From positions 124,001-188,000 of the forward strand of contig JADJNC010000003.1 in NCBI GenBank assembly GCA_016709335.1: 64,000 bases of DNA. Direction: 5' to 3'. The notes beneath the pieces are model-generated. The model was not told the origin of the DNA, did not search any database, and saw only the letters and a program-made list of their open reading frames with translations. The DNA comes from Candidatus Propionivibrio dominans. Lineage in GTDB: Bacteria; Pseudomonadota; Gammaproteobacteria; Burkholderiales; Rhodocyclaceae. Of this stretch, positions 35,750 to 45,373 are shown piece after piece (the stretch's first letter is position 1; each line of letters begins with the position of its first letter). Position numbers and translations under genes: made by a program.

Positions 35750-38205
35750 GCCGGCACCTCCTGGAGCTGGATGACTTCGTACTCGCGACGCAGCGCCGGC
35801 TGCTGCACCGCCTGCTGCCACGGGTCTTCGTAATCCTGCAGGGCAAACAACAAGCGCTCGTAAAGCGCCTTGCGCCGTGCCGCGTCATCGACTACTGCCG
35901 CCTTGACATGATCGAGCCCGACGCGAGCGATGTAATGGCAGGTTCGCTCCAGGTAGTAGCCTTCTTCGCGGTAAATCTGCAGGAAGGCGGCCGAGTATTC
36001 CATCACCTCCTCGTCGCTCTTCACCTTGCACAGGAATTGCGCGACCTCGGTCTTGATGCCGCCGTTGCCGGCGACATACAGTTCGTAGCCGGAATCGACG
36101 CCGATCACGCCGATGTCCTTGATGCCGGCCTCGGCGCAGTTGCGCGGACAACCAGAAACCGCCAGCTTGACCTTGTGCGGACTCCACATGCCGAACAGCA
36201 TTCTTTCGAGCTTGACGCCCATGGCCATCGAGCGCTGGGTGCCGAAACGGCAATGCTCGGCGCCGACGCAGGTCTTCACCGTACGGATACTCTTGCCGTA
36301 GGCGTGGCCGGAAACCATGCCGGCGGCGCCGAGGTCGGCCCACACCCTGGGCAGGTCGTCTTTTTTGATGCCGAGCAGATCAATGCGCGCACCGCCGGTC
36401 ATCTTCACCGTCGGCACCTGGAATTTGTCGGCCACGTCGGCGATGGCGCGCAACTCGGACGGCGTCGTCAGCCCGCCCCACATACGCGGAATAACGCTAT
36501 AGGTGCCGTCCTTCTGGATATTGGCATGCGCGCGCTCGTTGATGAAACGCGACTGCGGATCGTCCCGAGCCTCGCCCGGCCAGCTTGAGATCAGGTAGTA
36601 ATTGAGTGCCGGGCGGCAGGAGGCGCAGCCATTCGGCGTCTTCCAATCCAGCGCCTTCATGACCGCGGGAATGGTGAGCAGATGCTGGGTGCGAATGGCC
36701 TCGCGCACGCTGCCGTGGGAGTGCTCGGTGCATCCGCACACCGGCTTGTTATTGGATTGCGCGGGGGTGTAGGCACCACCGATGGTCGAGGCCAGAATCT
36801 GCTCGACCAGCCCGGTGCATGAGCCGCACGAACTGGAGGCCTTGGTGGTCTTGCGCACATCCTCGACGGTAAACAGGCCATGGGTCTTGATCGCCTTGAC
36901 GATTTCGCCCTTGCACACGCCGTTGCAGCCACATACTTCGGCATCGTCGGCCATCGAAGCGGCATGTGAATTTCCGGCATGGCCAAGGTCGCCGACCGAG
37001 GAGTTCTGGCCGAACATCAGATGATCGCGAATCTCACGGATGTTCTGCTCGTCCTTGACCATCTTGAAATACCAGGCTCCATCGGCCGTGTCCCCGTAAA
37101 GCACCGCACCGATCAGGGTGTCATTCCTGACCACCAGTTTTTTGTACACGCCGCCGGACGGATCGTGCAACACGATCTCGTCGGTTCCTTCGCCGCCGAT
37201 GAAATTTCCGGCCGAGAACAGGTCGATGCCGGTTACCTTGAGCTTGGTCGAAGTGACCGTGCCCGTATAGCGGGAGATGCCGAAGTTGGCCAGGTGGTTG
37301 GCGCACACCTTGGCCTGCTCGAACAAGGGTGCGACCAGGCCGTAGTTGATGCCACGGTGGGCGACACATTCGCCCACCGCATAAATTCGCGGATCGTACG
37401 TCTGCATCGTGTCATTCACCACAATGCCGCGATTGCAGTGCAGACGAGTGGATTCGGCCAGCGCCGTGTTGGGGCGGATGCCGGCGGCGACTACCACCAG
37501 ATCGGCGGGAATTTCCAGGCCATCCTTGAAGCGCAAGGCGGCAACGCGCCCCGACTCGCCACGGATCATCGCCTCGGTCTGCTTCTCAAGCAGGAACTTG
37601 AGCCCGCGCGCCTCCAGTGAAAGCTTCAGCATATCGGCCGCCGCCTTGTCGAGCTGACGTTCCATCAACCACGGCATCAGATGCACCACGGTCACCTCCA
37701 TGCCGCGCTGGCGCAGGCCATTGGCAGCCTCCAGCCCAAGCAGGCCGCCACCGATCACCACCGCGTTACGATAGCGGCGCGCGGTTTCGATCATTTCGTC
37801 GGTATCGCGAATGTCGCGGTAGCTGATCACGCCGGGCAGATCGGTGCCCGGAATCGGCGGCATGAAGGGCGTCGAGCCGGTGGCCAGCAGCAGACGATCG
37901 TACTCGACTTCAAGGCCTTCACCGGCGATTACCTTGCGTCGCGTTCGGTCAATGCGTTCAATGGTCTTGCCCAGGTGCAAGCTGATGCCGTTGTCGCTGT
38001 ACCAGTCGAGCGGATTGAGAATGATGTCATTGATCGTCATCTCGCCGGCCAGCACCGGGGAAAGCAGGATGCGGTTGTAGTTCGGGTGCGGCTCGGCGCC
38101 GAATACGGTAATGTCGTAAAGCTCGGGAGCAAGCTTCAACAGCTCCTCCACGGCTCGCATGCCAGCCATGCCGTTGCCGACGACGACGAGTTTCTGCTTT
38201 TTCAT
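35746..38205 (-). CDS. nirB: Assimilatory nitrite reductase, large subunit
   Basis: About 819 residues from the ATG at 38205 (MKKQKLVVVGNGMAG, GGAG upstream); the frame continues 17 codons further upstream without conserved sequence. Domains: FAD-binding GNGMAGMRAVEEL (about 9-21), NAD-binding GGGLLGLEAANGL (about 148-160), a BFD-like 2Fe-2S region (CGCNGVCKGEIV, CGSCTG) and the sulfite/nitrite reductase hemoprotein domains whose siroheme-4Fe-4S ligands are CVGAEHCRFGTQ and SGCPRNCAEAGIKD. It reduces nitrite to ammonium with NirD. Length is normal (about 820-850). Confidence 0.95.
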   Translation of the reverse strand: MKKQKLVVVGNGMAGMRAVEELLKLAPELYDITVFGAEPHPNYNRILLSPVLAGEMTINDIILNPLDWYSDNGISLHLGKTIERIDRTRRKVIAGEGLEVEYDRLLLATGSTPFMPPIPGTDLPGVISYRDIRDTDEMIETARRYRNAVVIGGGLLGLEAANGLRQRGMEVTVVHLMPWLMERQLDKAAADMLKLSLEARGLKFLLEKQTEAMIRGESGRVAALRFKDGLEIPADLVVVAAGIRPNTALAESTRLHCNRGIVVNDTMQTYDPRIYAVGECVAHRGINYGLVAPLFEQAKVCANHLANFGISRYTGTVTSTKLKVTGIDLFSAGNFIGGEGTDEIVLHDPSGGVYKKLVVRNDTLIGAVLYGDTADGAWYFKMVKDEQNIREIRDHLMFGQNSSVGDLGHAGNSHAASMADDAEVCGCNGVCKGEIVKAIKTHGLFTVEDVRKTTKASSSCGSCTGLVEQILASTIGGAYTPAQSNNKPVCGCTEHSHGSVREAIRTQHLLTIPAVMKALDWKTPNGCASCRPALNYYLISSWPGEARDDPQSRFINERAHANIQKDGTYSVIPRMWGGLTTPSELRAIADVADKFQVPTVKMTGGARIDLLGIKKDDLPRVWADLGAAGMVSGHAYGKSIRTVKTCVGAEHCRFGTQRSMAMGVKLERMLFGMWSPHKVKLAVSGCPRNCAEAGIKDIGVIGVDSGYELYVAGNGGIKTEVAQFLCKVKSDEEVMEYSAAFLQIYREEGYYLERTCHYIARVGLDHVKAAVVDDAARRKALYERLLFALQDYEDPWQQAVQQPALRREYEVIQLQEVPA

Positions 38206-38261
38206 GATTTTGTCTCCGTCGCGCCGCCAACTTGAAAACCGTAGCCCGCAGGCCACGACCC

Positions 38262-38330
38262 ACGCTCATTCGGGGTTTGATCCAGAATCCAGAGGTGCTC
38301 TCCAGGATTCCGGTATTCGCCGGAATGACA
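38262..38330. repeat. Paired palindromes (REP-like)
   Basis: attcggggtttgatccagaat and aggattccggtattcgccgg with a short spacer, ending atgaca. It is located between the nrtD stop and nirB start. Same plan as 10005-10112. Confidence 0.5.
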
Positions 38331-38362
38331 ATCCAAGATATTTACTGAAATCCTGGCCATGG

Positions 38363-39155
38363 CTACGCCGCCTTTTTCATTTGCTTGCGATACAGAAACT
38401 CGAACACTGCGGCTCGGTATTCTGCGAACTGCGGATCGTGTGCAAGGGCGAGTCGATCACGCGGACGCTCTAGTTCTACGCTGAGAATCTCGCCGATGGT
38501 TGCCGCCGGGCCGTTGGTCATCATCACGATGCGATCCGACAGCAGTACGGCTTCGTCGACATCATGGGTGACCATCACTACCGTGGCACCGGTCTTGGCC
38601 ATCACGCCGTTCATCTCATCCTGCAAGGACGCGCGGGTCAGGGCATCGAGTGCACCGAAGGGCTCGTCCATCAACAGGATTTTTGGGTTCCATGGCAAAG
38701 GCACGAGCGATGCCGATGCGCTGTTTCATGCCGCCCGAGATCTCGTGCGGGTACTTGTGCATGGCATGGGCCATGTGCACCATCTCCAGCGCCGCCTCGA
38801 CTCGGGCGCGCAATTTGACTTTGCCTTCCTTGCGGCCAAACACCTGCTCGACGCCAAGCATCACATTACCGAAGCAGGTCATCCACGGCAGCAGCGAGTG
38901 GTTCTGGAAGACGACCGCACGTTCGGGCCCAGGCCCTGGTATTTCCCGGTCAGCGCACAGCAGTACGCCGCTGGTCGGCAGCGTGAGGCCGGCAATCAGG
39001 TTGAGCAATGTCGACTTGCCACAACCCGAGTGGCCGATCAGCGAAACCACTTCGCCTTGACTGATATCCAGATTGATATCGCGCAGCGCGGTGAATTTTC
39101 CGCTCTTGGTATTGAAGGTCTGACCGATGTTTTCAATTTTGACTAGAGGCTTCAT
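38363..39155 (-). pseudogene. nrtD: Nitrate ABC transporter ATP-binding protein, single-base frameshift
   Basis: Start MKPLVKIENIGQTFN at 39155. Walker A is GHSGCGKSTLLNLIAG, the signature is EISGGMKQRIGIARAFAMEPK, then the frame shifts and Walker B ILLMDEPFGALD and the H-loop MVTHDVDEA appear in the next frame. The break is in a run of five T (plus strand, 38680-38684) where four restore AMEPKILLMDEP; total length minus one is 792, giving a normal 263-residue protein. The subunit powers nitrate/nitrite uptake with NrtA and NrtB. Error in a homopolymer or true inactivation cannot be told apart here. Confidence 0.88.
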
Positions 39156-39157
39156 TT

Positions 39158-40105
39158 TTAACGGTTCTCGTAAGTAAAGCGTCTGGCGAGCAGGAGCAGC
39201 ATCTGCTCCAGTGCGAAGCCGACGATGCCGATGACGAAGATGGCAATGACGATATGCTCGACTTTGAGGTTGTTCCACTCGTCCCATACCCAGAAGCCGA
39301 TACCGACGCCGCCGGTGAGCATTTCCGCCGCAACAATGACCAGCCAGGCGGTGCCGATGGAAAGGCGGATGCCGGTCAGCATGTAGGGCAGCACGGCGGG
39401 AAACAGGATCTTGGTGATCACCTTGGCCTCCGGCAAGCCGAGGACACGAGCCACATTGAGGTAGTCCTGCGGTACGCGCTGCACGCCTTGCGCGGTGTTC
39501 AGGATCATCGGCCAGATCGAGCAGATAAAGATGGTCCAGGTCGCTGCCGGGTCGGCCCGCTTGAACACCAGCAGGCCGATCGGCAACCAGGCCAGCGGCG
39601 AGACCGGTCGCAGCAGGCTGATGATCGGATCGAACATGCGGTTCATGAAGGAGAAGCGACCGAGCATAAAACCCATTGGGATGCCGATCGCCGCCGCGAA
39701 GCCGAAGCCGATACCAACGCGCTGCAAGGAGGCCAGTACATTCCAGCCGATGCCCTGGTCGTTCGGCCCATTACGATAGAACGGGTCGGCGAATAGTATG
39801 CGCGCCGCATCCCAGGTCTTGCCCGGCCCCGGAATGTTGCCGGTCATGGTGGCCACCATGGACCACAGGCCAGTCATCAGGGCGAGGCCGAGCAGCGGCG
39901 GGATCACCGCCTTTAAAAAATCGCGCAGCCGTTCACTGCCCCTGCCCGGTCTGGCCTCAGGCGCCGCTACGGCAGGCCTTATTTCTGCCGGAACAGCCAG
40001 CACTACGGCGACCTGTGCTGACGCAGCATGCCCCCTGATCGCCCCGTCAGCGGCCACAGGATTCTTCTCTGCCGCCACCGGTTTCAATGCCAAAACTGTA
40101 CTCAT
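39158..40105 (-). CDS. nrtB: Nitrate ABC transporter permease
   Basis: About 315 residues from the ATG at 40105 (MSTVLALKPVAAEKNP). After an alanine-rich cytoplasmic N-terminus of about 70 residues come six or so membrane segments. The EAA loop is NVARVLGLPEAKVITKILFPAVLPYMLTG, and SPLAWLPIGLLVFKRADPAATWTIF is typical of NrtB/SsuC-type permeases. It ends 2 bases before the nrtD start and follows nrtA by 31 bases, so it is tightly operonic. Confidence 0.93.
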   Translation of the reverse strand: MSTVLALKPVAAEKNPVAADGAIRGHAASAQVAVVLAVPAEIRPAVAAPEARPGRGSERLRDFLKAVIPPLLGLALMTGLWSMVATMTGNIPGPGKTWDAARILFADPFYRNGPNDQGIGWNVLASLQRVGIGFGFAAAIGIPMGFMLGRFSFMNRMFDPIISLLRPVSPLAWLPIGLLVFKRADPAATWTIFICSIWPMILNTAQGVQRVPQDYLNVARVLGLPEAKVITKILFPAVLPYMLTGIRLSIGTAWLVIVAAEMLTGGVGIGFWVWDEWNNLKVEHIVIAIFVIGIVGFALEQMLLLLARRFTYENR

Positions 40106-40136
40106 GTCGGGTCTCCATATCCAGGTCAAACAAAGA

Positions 40137-41389
40137 TCAGGCCATGATCTTGAACGAGGCCGCGTACTTTTTCGGATCCTTGCCGTCCCACACCACACCG
40201 TCGATCAGCTTGTGGCTGCGCATGTCGCTCTTCGGCAGCGCTACGCCGGCTGCAGTTGCCGCCTGCTTGTAGATGTCGATTCGATTCACCGCCTTGGCCA
40301 CGGCCAGGTAATCGGGGTCGGACTTCAATAATCCCCAGCGTTTGTGCTGCGTCATGAACCACATGCCATCCGACAGATAGGGGAAGTTCACCGCGCCTTC
40401 GTTGAAGAACTTCATGTGATTCTTGTCGTCCCATGACCTGCCCAGACCATTCTCGTAGCGACCGAGCATGCGGCCGACGATGACCTCGGTATCGGTGTTT
40501 ACAAACGACTTCTGGGCCACCGTTTCGGCCGTCTTCTGTTTGTTGGCCAACGAGGCATCGATCCAGCGCGAAGCATCGAGAATCGCTGCCGTCATGGCAC
40601 GGGCCGTGTTCGGATTTTTTGCTGTCCATTCGGCGGTGGTACCGAGCACCTTCTCGGGATGGTCACCCATATATCCTGGGTAGTGGCGACGCTGAAACCG
40701 ATCTTGTCGATGATGGCACGCTGATTCCATGGCTCGCCGACGCAATAGCCGTCCATGTTGCCGACGCGCATGTTGGCCACCATTTGCGGGGGCGGTACGA
40801 CAATGTTCTTGACGTCCTTGAACGGGTCGATGCCGTAAGTCGCCATCCAGTAGTAGAGCCACATGGCGTGCGTGCCGGTGGGAAAGGTCTGGGCGAAGGT
40901 GTATTCCCTTTCCTTTTTAGCGATTAGTTTGGCGAGCGAGGCGCCATCGATCGCCCCTTTATCCCTCAGTTGATTGGCCAGCGTGATGCCCTGGCCGTTG
41001 TTGTTCAGCGTCATCAGCACGTTCATGTCCTTCTTCGGCCCACCCAGGCCCAGGTGAACGCCATACACTAGACCATAGAGCACATGCGCCGCATCAAGCT
41101 CGCCATTCACCAGCTTGTCGCGCACTGACGCCCATGAGGCTTCCTTCGTCGGGATGATCTTGATGCCGTACTTCTCGTCGAATTTCTGCACCGCAGCCAT
41201 CACTACCGACGAGCAGTCGGTCAGCGGGATGAAGCCGATGCGCACTTCCTTTTTTTCCGGCGCATCGGAACCTGCGGCCCAGGCGGCCGAACGGATCGCC
41301 GGTACGCTCATGAGTGCTGCCCCGGCAGCCAGGGTGATGCTGTGACGCAGAAAGTCACGTCTTTGAGTGGAATCCTTGTCATGGCTCAT
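40137..41389 (-). pseudogene. nrtA: Nitrate ABC transporter substrate-binding protein, single-base frameshift
   Basis: Start MSHDKDSTQRRDFLRHSITL at 41389 carries a twin-arginine signal (RRDFL) and a hydrophobic stretch. NrtA-type sequence follows (IGFIPLTDCSSVVMAAVQKF, WYYWMATYGID-like region, GYCVGEPWNQRAI). At TTQDIW the frame breaks; GDHPEKVLGTTAEW continues in the next frame to the C-terminus (WDGKDPKKYAASFKIMA). The break is at 40665-40667, a CCC on plus that needs a fourth C; corrected length is 417 residues, as expected. It is the periplasmic nitrate-binding component. Same caution as for nrtD. Confidence 0.88.
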
Positions 41390-41413
41390 CTCACAATCTC
41401 CGAAATTTGAAAC

Positions 41414-41482
41414 AAAAAAAAGCGTCTGTCGCGAAAACAGAAGAAAGCATTCCTATGCTTTTTCCAGTCACGCCACAGACGC
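41414..41482 (-). terminator. Leader terminator upstream of nrtA (probable NasT antitermination target)
   Basis: On the minus strand the arms GCGTCTGT and ACAGACGC enclose a smaller hairpin (AAAGCAT/ATGCTTT) and are followed by eight T. It ends about 25 bases before the nrtA start, inside the 287-base leader between nasT and nrtA (41390-41676). Another perfect 8-bp hairpin (GTGCAGCC/GGCTGCAC) is at 41650-41672, right after the nasT stop. ANTAR proteins bind leader hairpins and prevent termination in nitrate assimilation operons, so this is a likely regulated attenuator. Confidence 0.8.
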
Positions 41483-41676
41483 CGTTGTCTTTTGCCCGGA
41501 ACCGCCGTTGATCCCGTGCCTGAAATGATTAAAGCAATTACTGCGCCAGACAGCCCGAATTATCCTTGAACCAATGATTGACGGGCTTCTCGGCTGAAAC
41601 CGACGGTGGTCGGCGGGCGCCCCAGACCATCAATTGCTGCACCGCATCAGTGCAGCCTGGTTCCGGCTGCACCAAC

Positions 41677-42252
41677 TCAGAGCAGGAGCTTGGCCATCGC
41701 CAGCAGGTCGCCAGCAACTTTCGCCAGCGGCTGGGCACGTTCCATTGCCAGCTTGCGCAGCGCAGCGTAAGCCTCATCTTCAGCCAAACCACGCGTTTTC
41801 ATCAGGATGCCCTTGGCCTGTTCCACCACCTTGCGCTCGGAGAGCTTCCTCGTGGCTGCGGCCAGCTCCTGCCTCACCGACTGATGCGAATCAAAGCGCG
41901 CAATCGCCACATCGATGATCGGTTTCAGCCGTGCCAGATCGAGGTTATCCACTACATAGGCCGAGACACCGGCCTTGAAGGCAGCACGGATCACATCGGT
42001 ATCGTCCTCCGGCGTCAGGATGATCACCGGTCGCGGCATGTCGCGGTCCATCACCGCCAGATTCTCCAGCGTATCGCGTGAAGGAGAATCGGTCTCGATC
42101 AGGATAATGTCGGGTTTGATACATTCGATTTGTGCGGTGAGATCCAGTGCCGAGGGCAGCACCGCCGCGACTTGATGCCCAGCCATGGCCAGCCCGCCGC
42201 ACAGTTCGGCGGCCCGGACACGAGATTCATCGATAACAAGAATACGGAGCAT
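41677..42252 (-). CDS. nasT: ANTAR-domain response regulator (nitrate antiterminator)
   Basis: About 191 residues from the ATG at 42252 (MLRILVIDESRVRAAEL). The receiver domain covers about 1-120 (IILIETDSPSRDTLEN; TPEDD), and the C-terminal ANTAR domain covers about 130-190 (LSERKVVEQAKGILMKTRGLAEDEAYAALRKLAM). In NasT this domain binds leader RNA and lets polymerase pass a terminator. The nrtABD-nirBD-nasA operon with such a terminator lies directly downstream. No NasS-type nitrate sensor is present next to it; a GAF protein takes that position. Confidence 0.9.
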   Translation of the reverse strand: MLRILVIDESRVRAAELCGGLAMAGHQVAAVLPSALDLTAQIECIKPDIILIETDSPSRDTLENLAVMDRDMPRPVIILTPEDDTDVIRAAFKAGVSAYVVDNLDLARLKPIIDVAIARFDSHQSVRQELAAATRKLSERKVVEQAKGILMKTRGLAEDEAYAALRKLAMERAQPLAKVAGDLLAMAKLLL

Positions 42253-42357
42253 TCCATATCGGAGCAAACGACGTGCCAGCAGAAGCTTTCGCAGCGTATT
42301 GTGTTGAAGGGTTTTGATCTCGTTGTAAGTGCGTTTGCGGAGATCTAGAGCAGTCTC

Positions 42358-43296
42358 TCAAAAATACATCGCCACCACAGCCTTAACGACGCCCGCGTCC
42401 AATAGCGGCAACGCCACAACCGAAGACAAGCCCGCTTTCAATGCAGAGGCGCCAACCGGCGAGCCTTCACTCGCAACGGATTCGTCCGCTACAGGCATGC
42501 CCGTGAGTAGCATCCTGCCAAACAGACCGTTGCTGCGATCCAGCGCAACCCCGGCGTAATCGTCCAGCAAGTCCACCTCGCTATCGCATTGTCCGCTATC
42601 GAAATACAGGGCGGTTCCTGATTCATCAGGGATCCAAATCTCGAACCGGCGTGCTATTGGCGTACCCAAAGCAGATAAAAACGCCAGCACATAGTTCTGG
42701 CCACGCTCGTAATTTGAAGGCAGGCCCAAGCCCTTGTTAATGCCCACCCGACGCGCATCGTCGCGCCGCACAAATCTGTTGGAGTGGCCGAGGTCCTTGA
42801 AGATTTCAGGCATACCGCTCTGCCAAACAGACCCCGGCAAACCAAAGCCCTTTGTAAATCGCGTGTGCTGCGCGACCCACTGAAAGCTCTCGGCAATCCC
42901 AAAATAGCCCGCGACCATGCCCATATCAGAGGAACACGTGGAATCGTTATGCCACAACTCAATGGCACCGACGTGATCTTCATCGTCGCCACAGAAGAAT
43001 ACGAGCACCGCCAGCAAAATATCCCCCGCAAAAATCGGAATAGCCACGCCACACGTCAAACCCGCGTTGCGCGCCGCATCGCGACGACGGAACAAGGGGT
43101 CTTGCAAATCGTTCAAGATGATAGGGTGACGCTGCGCCCACGCCTTGCCGGGCAGTCCTTCGTCATAGCCAAAACACATTTTTTGCGTCGCGGCGCGAAA
43201 TCCAAGATGTTCGCCGAATAGCCCACCGTGAAACTCCAACATACTGCGATCGTGCGATGGGGCCCAAATCTCGGTGATTTGGATAAAGGTTTTCAT
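42358..43296 (-). CDS. GAF-domain protein, probable sensor upstream of nasT
   Basis: A 312-residue soluble protein with AAGGAG before its ATG. It looks like two GAF-like repeats: the first about 20-130 (YDEGLPGKAWAQRHPIILND, CGVAIPIFAGDILLAVLVFF) and the second about 140-310 (FTKGFGLPGSVWQSGMPEI, then GLSSVVALPLLDAGVVKAVVAMYF). GAF domains bind small ligands, NO, heme or Fe-S clusters. No output domain is present, so it must act through a partner. It precedes nasT by 105 bases on the same strand. The ligand is unknown. Confidence 0.78.
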   Translation of the reverse strand: MKTFIQITEIWAPSHDRSMLEFHGGLFGEHLGFRAATQKMCFGYDEGLPGKAWAQRHPIILNDLQDPLFRRRDAARNAGLTCGVAIPIFAGDILLAVLVFFCGDDEDHVGAIELWHNDSTCSSDMGMVAGYFGIAESFQWVAQHTRFTKGFGLPGSVWQSGMPEIFKDLGHSNRFVRRDDARRVGINKGLGLPSNYERGQNYVLAFLSALGTPIARRFEIWIPDESGTALYFDSGQCDSEVDLLDDYAGVALDRSNGLFGRMLLTGMPVADESVASEGSPVGASALKAGLSSVVALPLLDAGVVKAVVAMYF

Positions 43297-44276
43297 GAAC
43301 TGGCGACTCCTTGACTGTTATCAATTGGCTTCGGCTAATCGCTCAACGCATAGAACAAAGCATTGCCAAGCAGTGCAGGTTATGTGCGGCCCCGATAAAA
43401 GCTCGAAATAATTGTAGCATGGCAAAATATCCTGGGCGCTGTTCACCTGCGGTTTCGTCCTGCTGGGCTGGTTGGAGTGGCGCCTTTGCCCCGCCGGCAC
43501 GCAAGCCGTTACGCAACTACGCTTTGATCACCCACACCCGAACCCAAGGAGGCTTTACGTGACCCCGTTGCACCTGTTCCCCACCACGCTGCTGGCCCCC
43601 TCTACCCTGATTTTGACACACAGCTTGAGATGCCCTGTCGGTCGCGCAATGATGAGCGCGATCCGGCAGTGCGCGCCTTGGTGCAGGCATCCAACTGAGT
43701 CATGCGCGATGTTCTTGAGAACGCCCTCGACCTGATCGAAAGCGAACGGGTTACGACGCAATGGTTTCCTTCTCACGCCCCGCCAACGATGGATCGCTCG
43801 CTTTCCAAATCCATGGGCCGCGCAGAGGTCCCTCAGCGGTATATCACTTCGACACCAGTTCTCAACAAGCTCCCGCCAGAATAAAGACCCGTGTCTCTTC
43901 GCCCTTTACCCCTTTCACAAAAGGAGACAACATCGCACGGATTTACCCAAATAGCATAGTTGTTGGGGTTGAACGCTTACCGCGTTTACAAGGCAAACAG
44001 CCTGGAGAGTCGTTCAGCATTAGAGTCTTGAAGTTAGCTAAGCCTGCATTACGGCTGTATGTAGTGTATTATTTCGAATTTAGCAAGTCGCTTGGAGGAC
44101 GCCTTATCGATAGCAGCCTCCTGGCGCACGGAAACCACTGCATTAACAACCGCGGCATGTACCTAAGGAACTCTTCACTCAACGTGCCTATTGTCATTGC
44201 GGTATGTTTATTGCAACGCTTTTCACAAATGACATAGACGTAACTTTTTTCACATGATCTGCTTCGATTGACTGGC
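43297..44276. other. Low-GC, apparently degraded region without an intact gene
   Basis: About 980 bases. Several short frames on plus show protein-like patches in different frames (for example LFTCGFVLLGWLEWRLC near 43430-43480, PEPKEALRDPVAP near 43535, and MRDVLENALDLIESER at 43702), which suggests decayed genes with frameshifts, but none matches a family I can name. Composition is more AT-rich toward 44250, as in the broken moaA gene that follows. Confidence 0.4.
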
Positions 44277-45308
44277 ATGACAAAACAAACCAATACACTC
44301 ACAGATGCTTTTGGACGCAAAATCGAATATCTGCGATTGTCGGTAACACACCGCTGTGCCTCGCGCTGTGCACATTGCATGCCCAAGCATTCCGAAGGCT
44401 ACAAGAAGCCGGTTAATTGGTTAAGTTTTGACGAAATCAAGCGGATTCTTCGTCTATTTTCTAAGATGGGGCTACGCCCGATTCGACTGACTAGCGGAAA
44501 ACCGCTGCTACGCAATCGGATTGCCAACTTGGCCGGTCGCATCAAATCCATCCCGGGTATTGATGATCACTCGCTCAGCACCAATGGCACGCAGCTTGCC
44601 AAGCATGCAAGGGCGCTCTGGGAAGCCGGCGTTACTCGCCTCAATGTCAGCCTGGATACACTCAAGCCGCTACGATTTGCGGCAATGACCCGACGAAATG
44701 CCCTCAATGAGGTTCTTGACGGTCTAAAGGCCGCTCTCGAAATTGGGATCTCGCCAATCAAGATCAATATGGTCGGGCTGGCTGGCAACAACGATGATGA
44801 ATTGGAGAAGATGATCGCCTTCTGCCGCAATGGCGGCTTCAACCTGCGTCTAATCGAAACCATGCCGATGCGAAAGACCGACCGAAATTCACAGTTCGGC
44901 AGTCAGCACCCTCTCATGGCGTCACTGAAAGAACGATTTAGCTTGATTGACGGACTTAATCCAGGCGGTGGCCCGGCGCGGTATCTTGTGGGTCCGAGTG
45001 CGGAATTCAGCCTCGGCTTCATAACACCCGTGTCCCAGCATTTCTGCGCCACCTGCAATTGAATTCGCTTGACAGTCGACGGGATGCTCCATCTCTGTCT
45101 TGGTCAGGAGGATCGGCTCGATCTGCGCAAACTGATGCGAAACGGTGAGAGTATATTTGGGGTGACGCAAGACAATCGCATTGTTGGAATAAATTTACAG
45201 CAAACAAGTGATGCCTCAAAGAAAACCTGGTTGAGACGAAGGGAACCCCCGGCTCCCTGTTTTGTTTGCGCCTCTGAGGCGCAAATGCTCGATTTGCGGT
45301 TACTCTAA
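44277..45308 (+). pseudogene. moaA-like GTP 3',8-cyclase gene with in-frame stop
   Basis: From ATG 44277 the frame reads as MoaA, the radical SAM enzyme of molybdenum cofactor synthesis: CASRCAHCMP has the CxxxCxxC motif and FCATCN starts the C-terminal cluster. At 45060-45062 a TGA sits where the conserved Arg of CNRIRLT belongs; the same frame continues IRLTVDGMLHLCLG and LDLRKLMRNGES, matching MoaA, then diverges to a stop at 45308. The SAM-binding GGEP motif reads SGKP. With a nonsense codon, a changed SAM motif and a lost C-terminus it is very likely inactive. moaE-mobB-mobA follow on the same strand. Confidence 0.85.
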
Positions 45309-45373
45309 ATGAACAGGATATCCGGTGAACGAAACGAATGATTTGACTCACTTTTCCGCTGCCGGAGGATGAA

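Noticed and set aside
41650..41672. Perfect hairpin after nasT as a normal nasT terminator
   Set aside because: It has no T-run on the minus strand. It is kept only as a possible part of the NasT-regulated leader.
43761..44237. 158-codon plus-strand frame before the moaA-like gene
   Set aside because: It crosses regions whose protein-like patches are in other frames, lacks a ribosome site, and its second half is AT-rich with no domain.
45060..45062. TGA in the moaA-like gene as a selenocysteine or recoded codon
   Set aside because: The position is a conserved arginine, not cysteine, and no selenocysteine element is evident; the GGEP motif is also damaged. A nonsense mutation is simpler.
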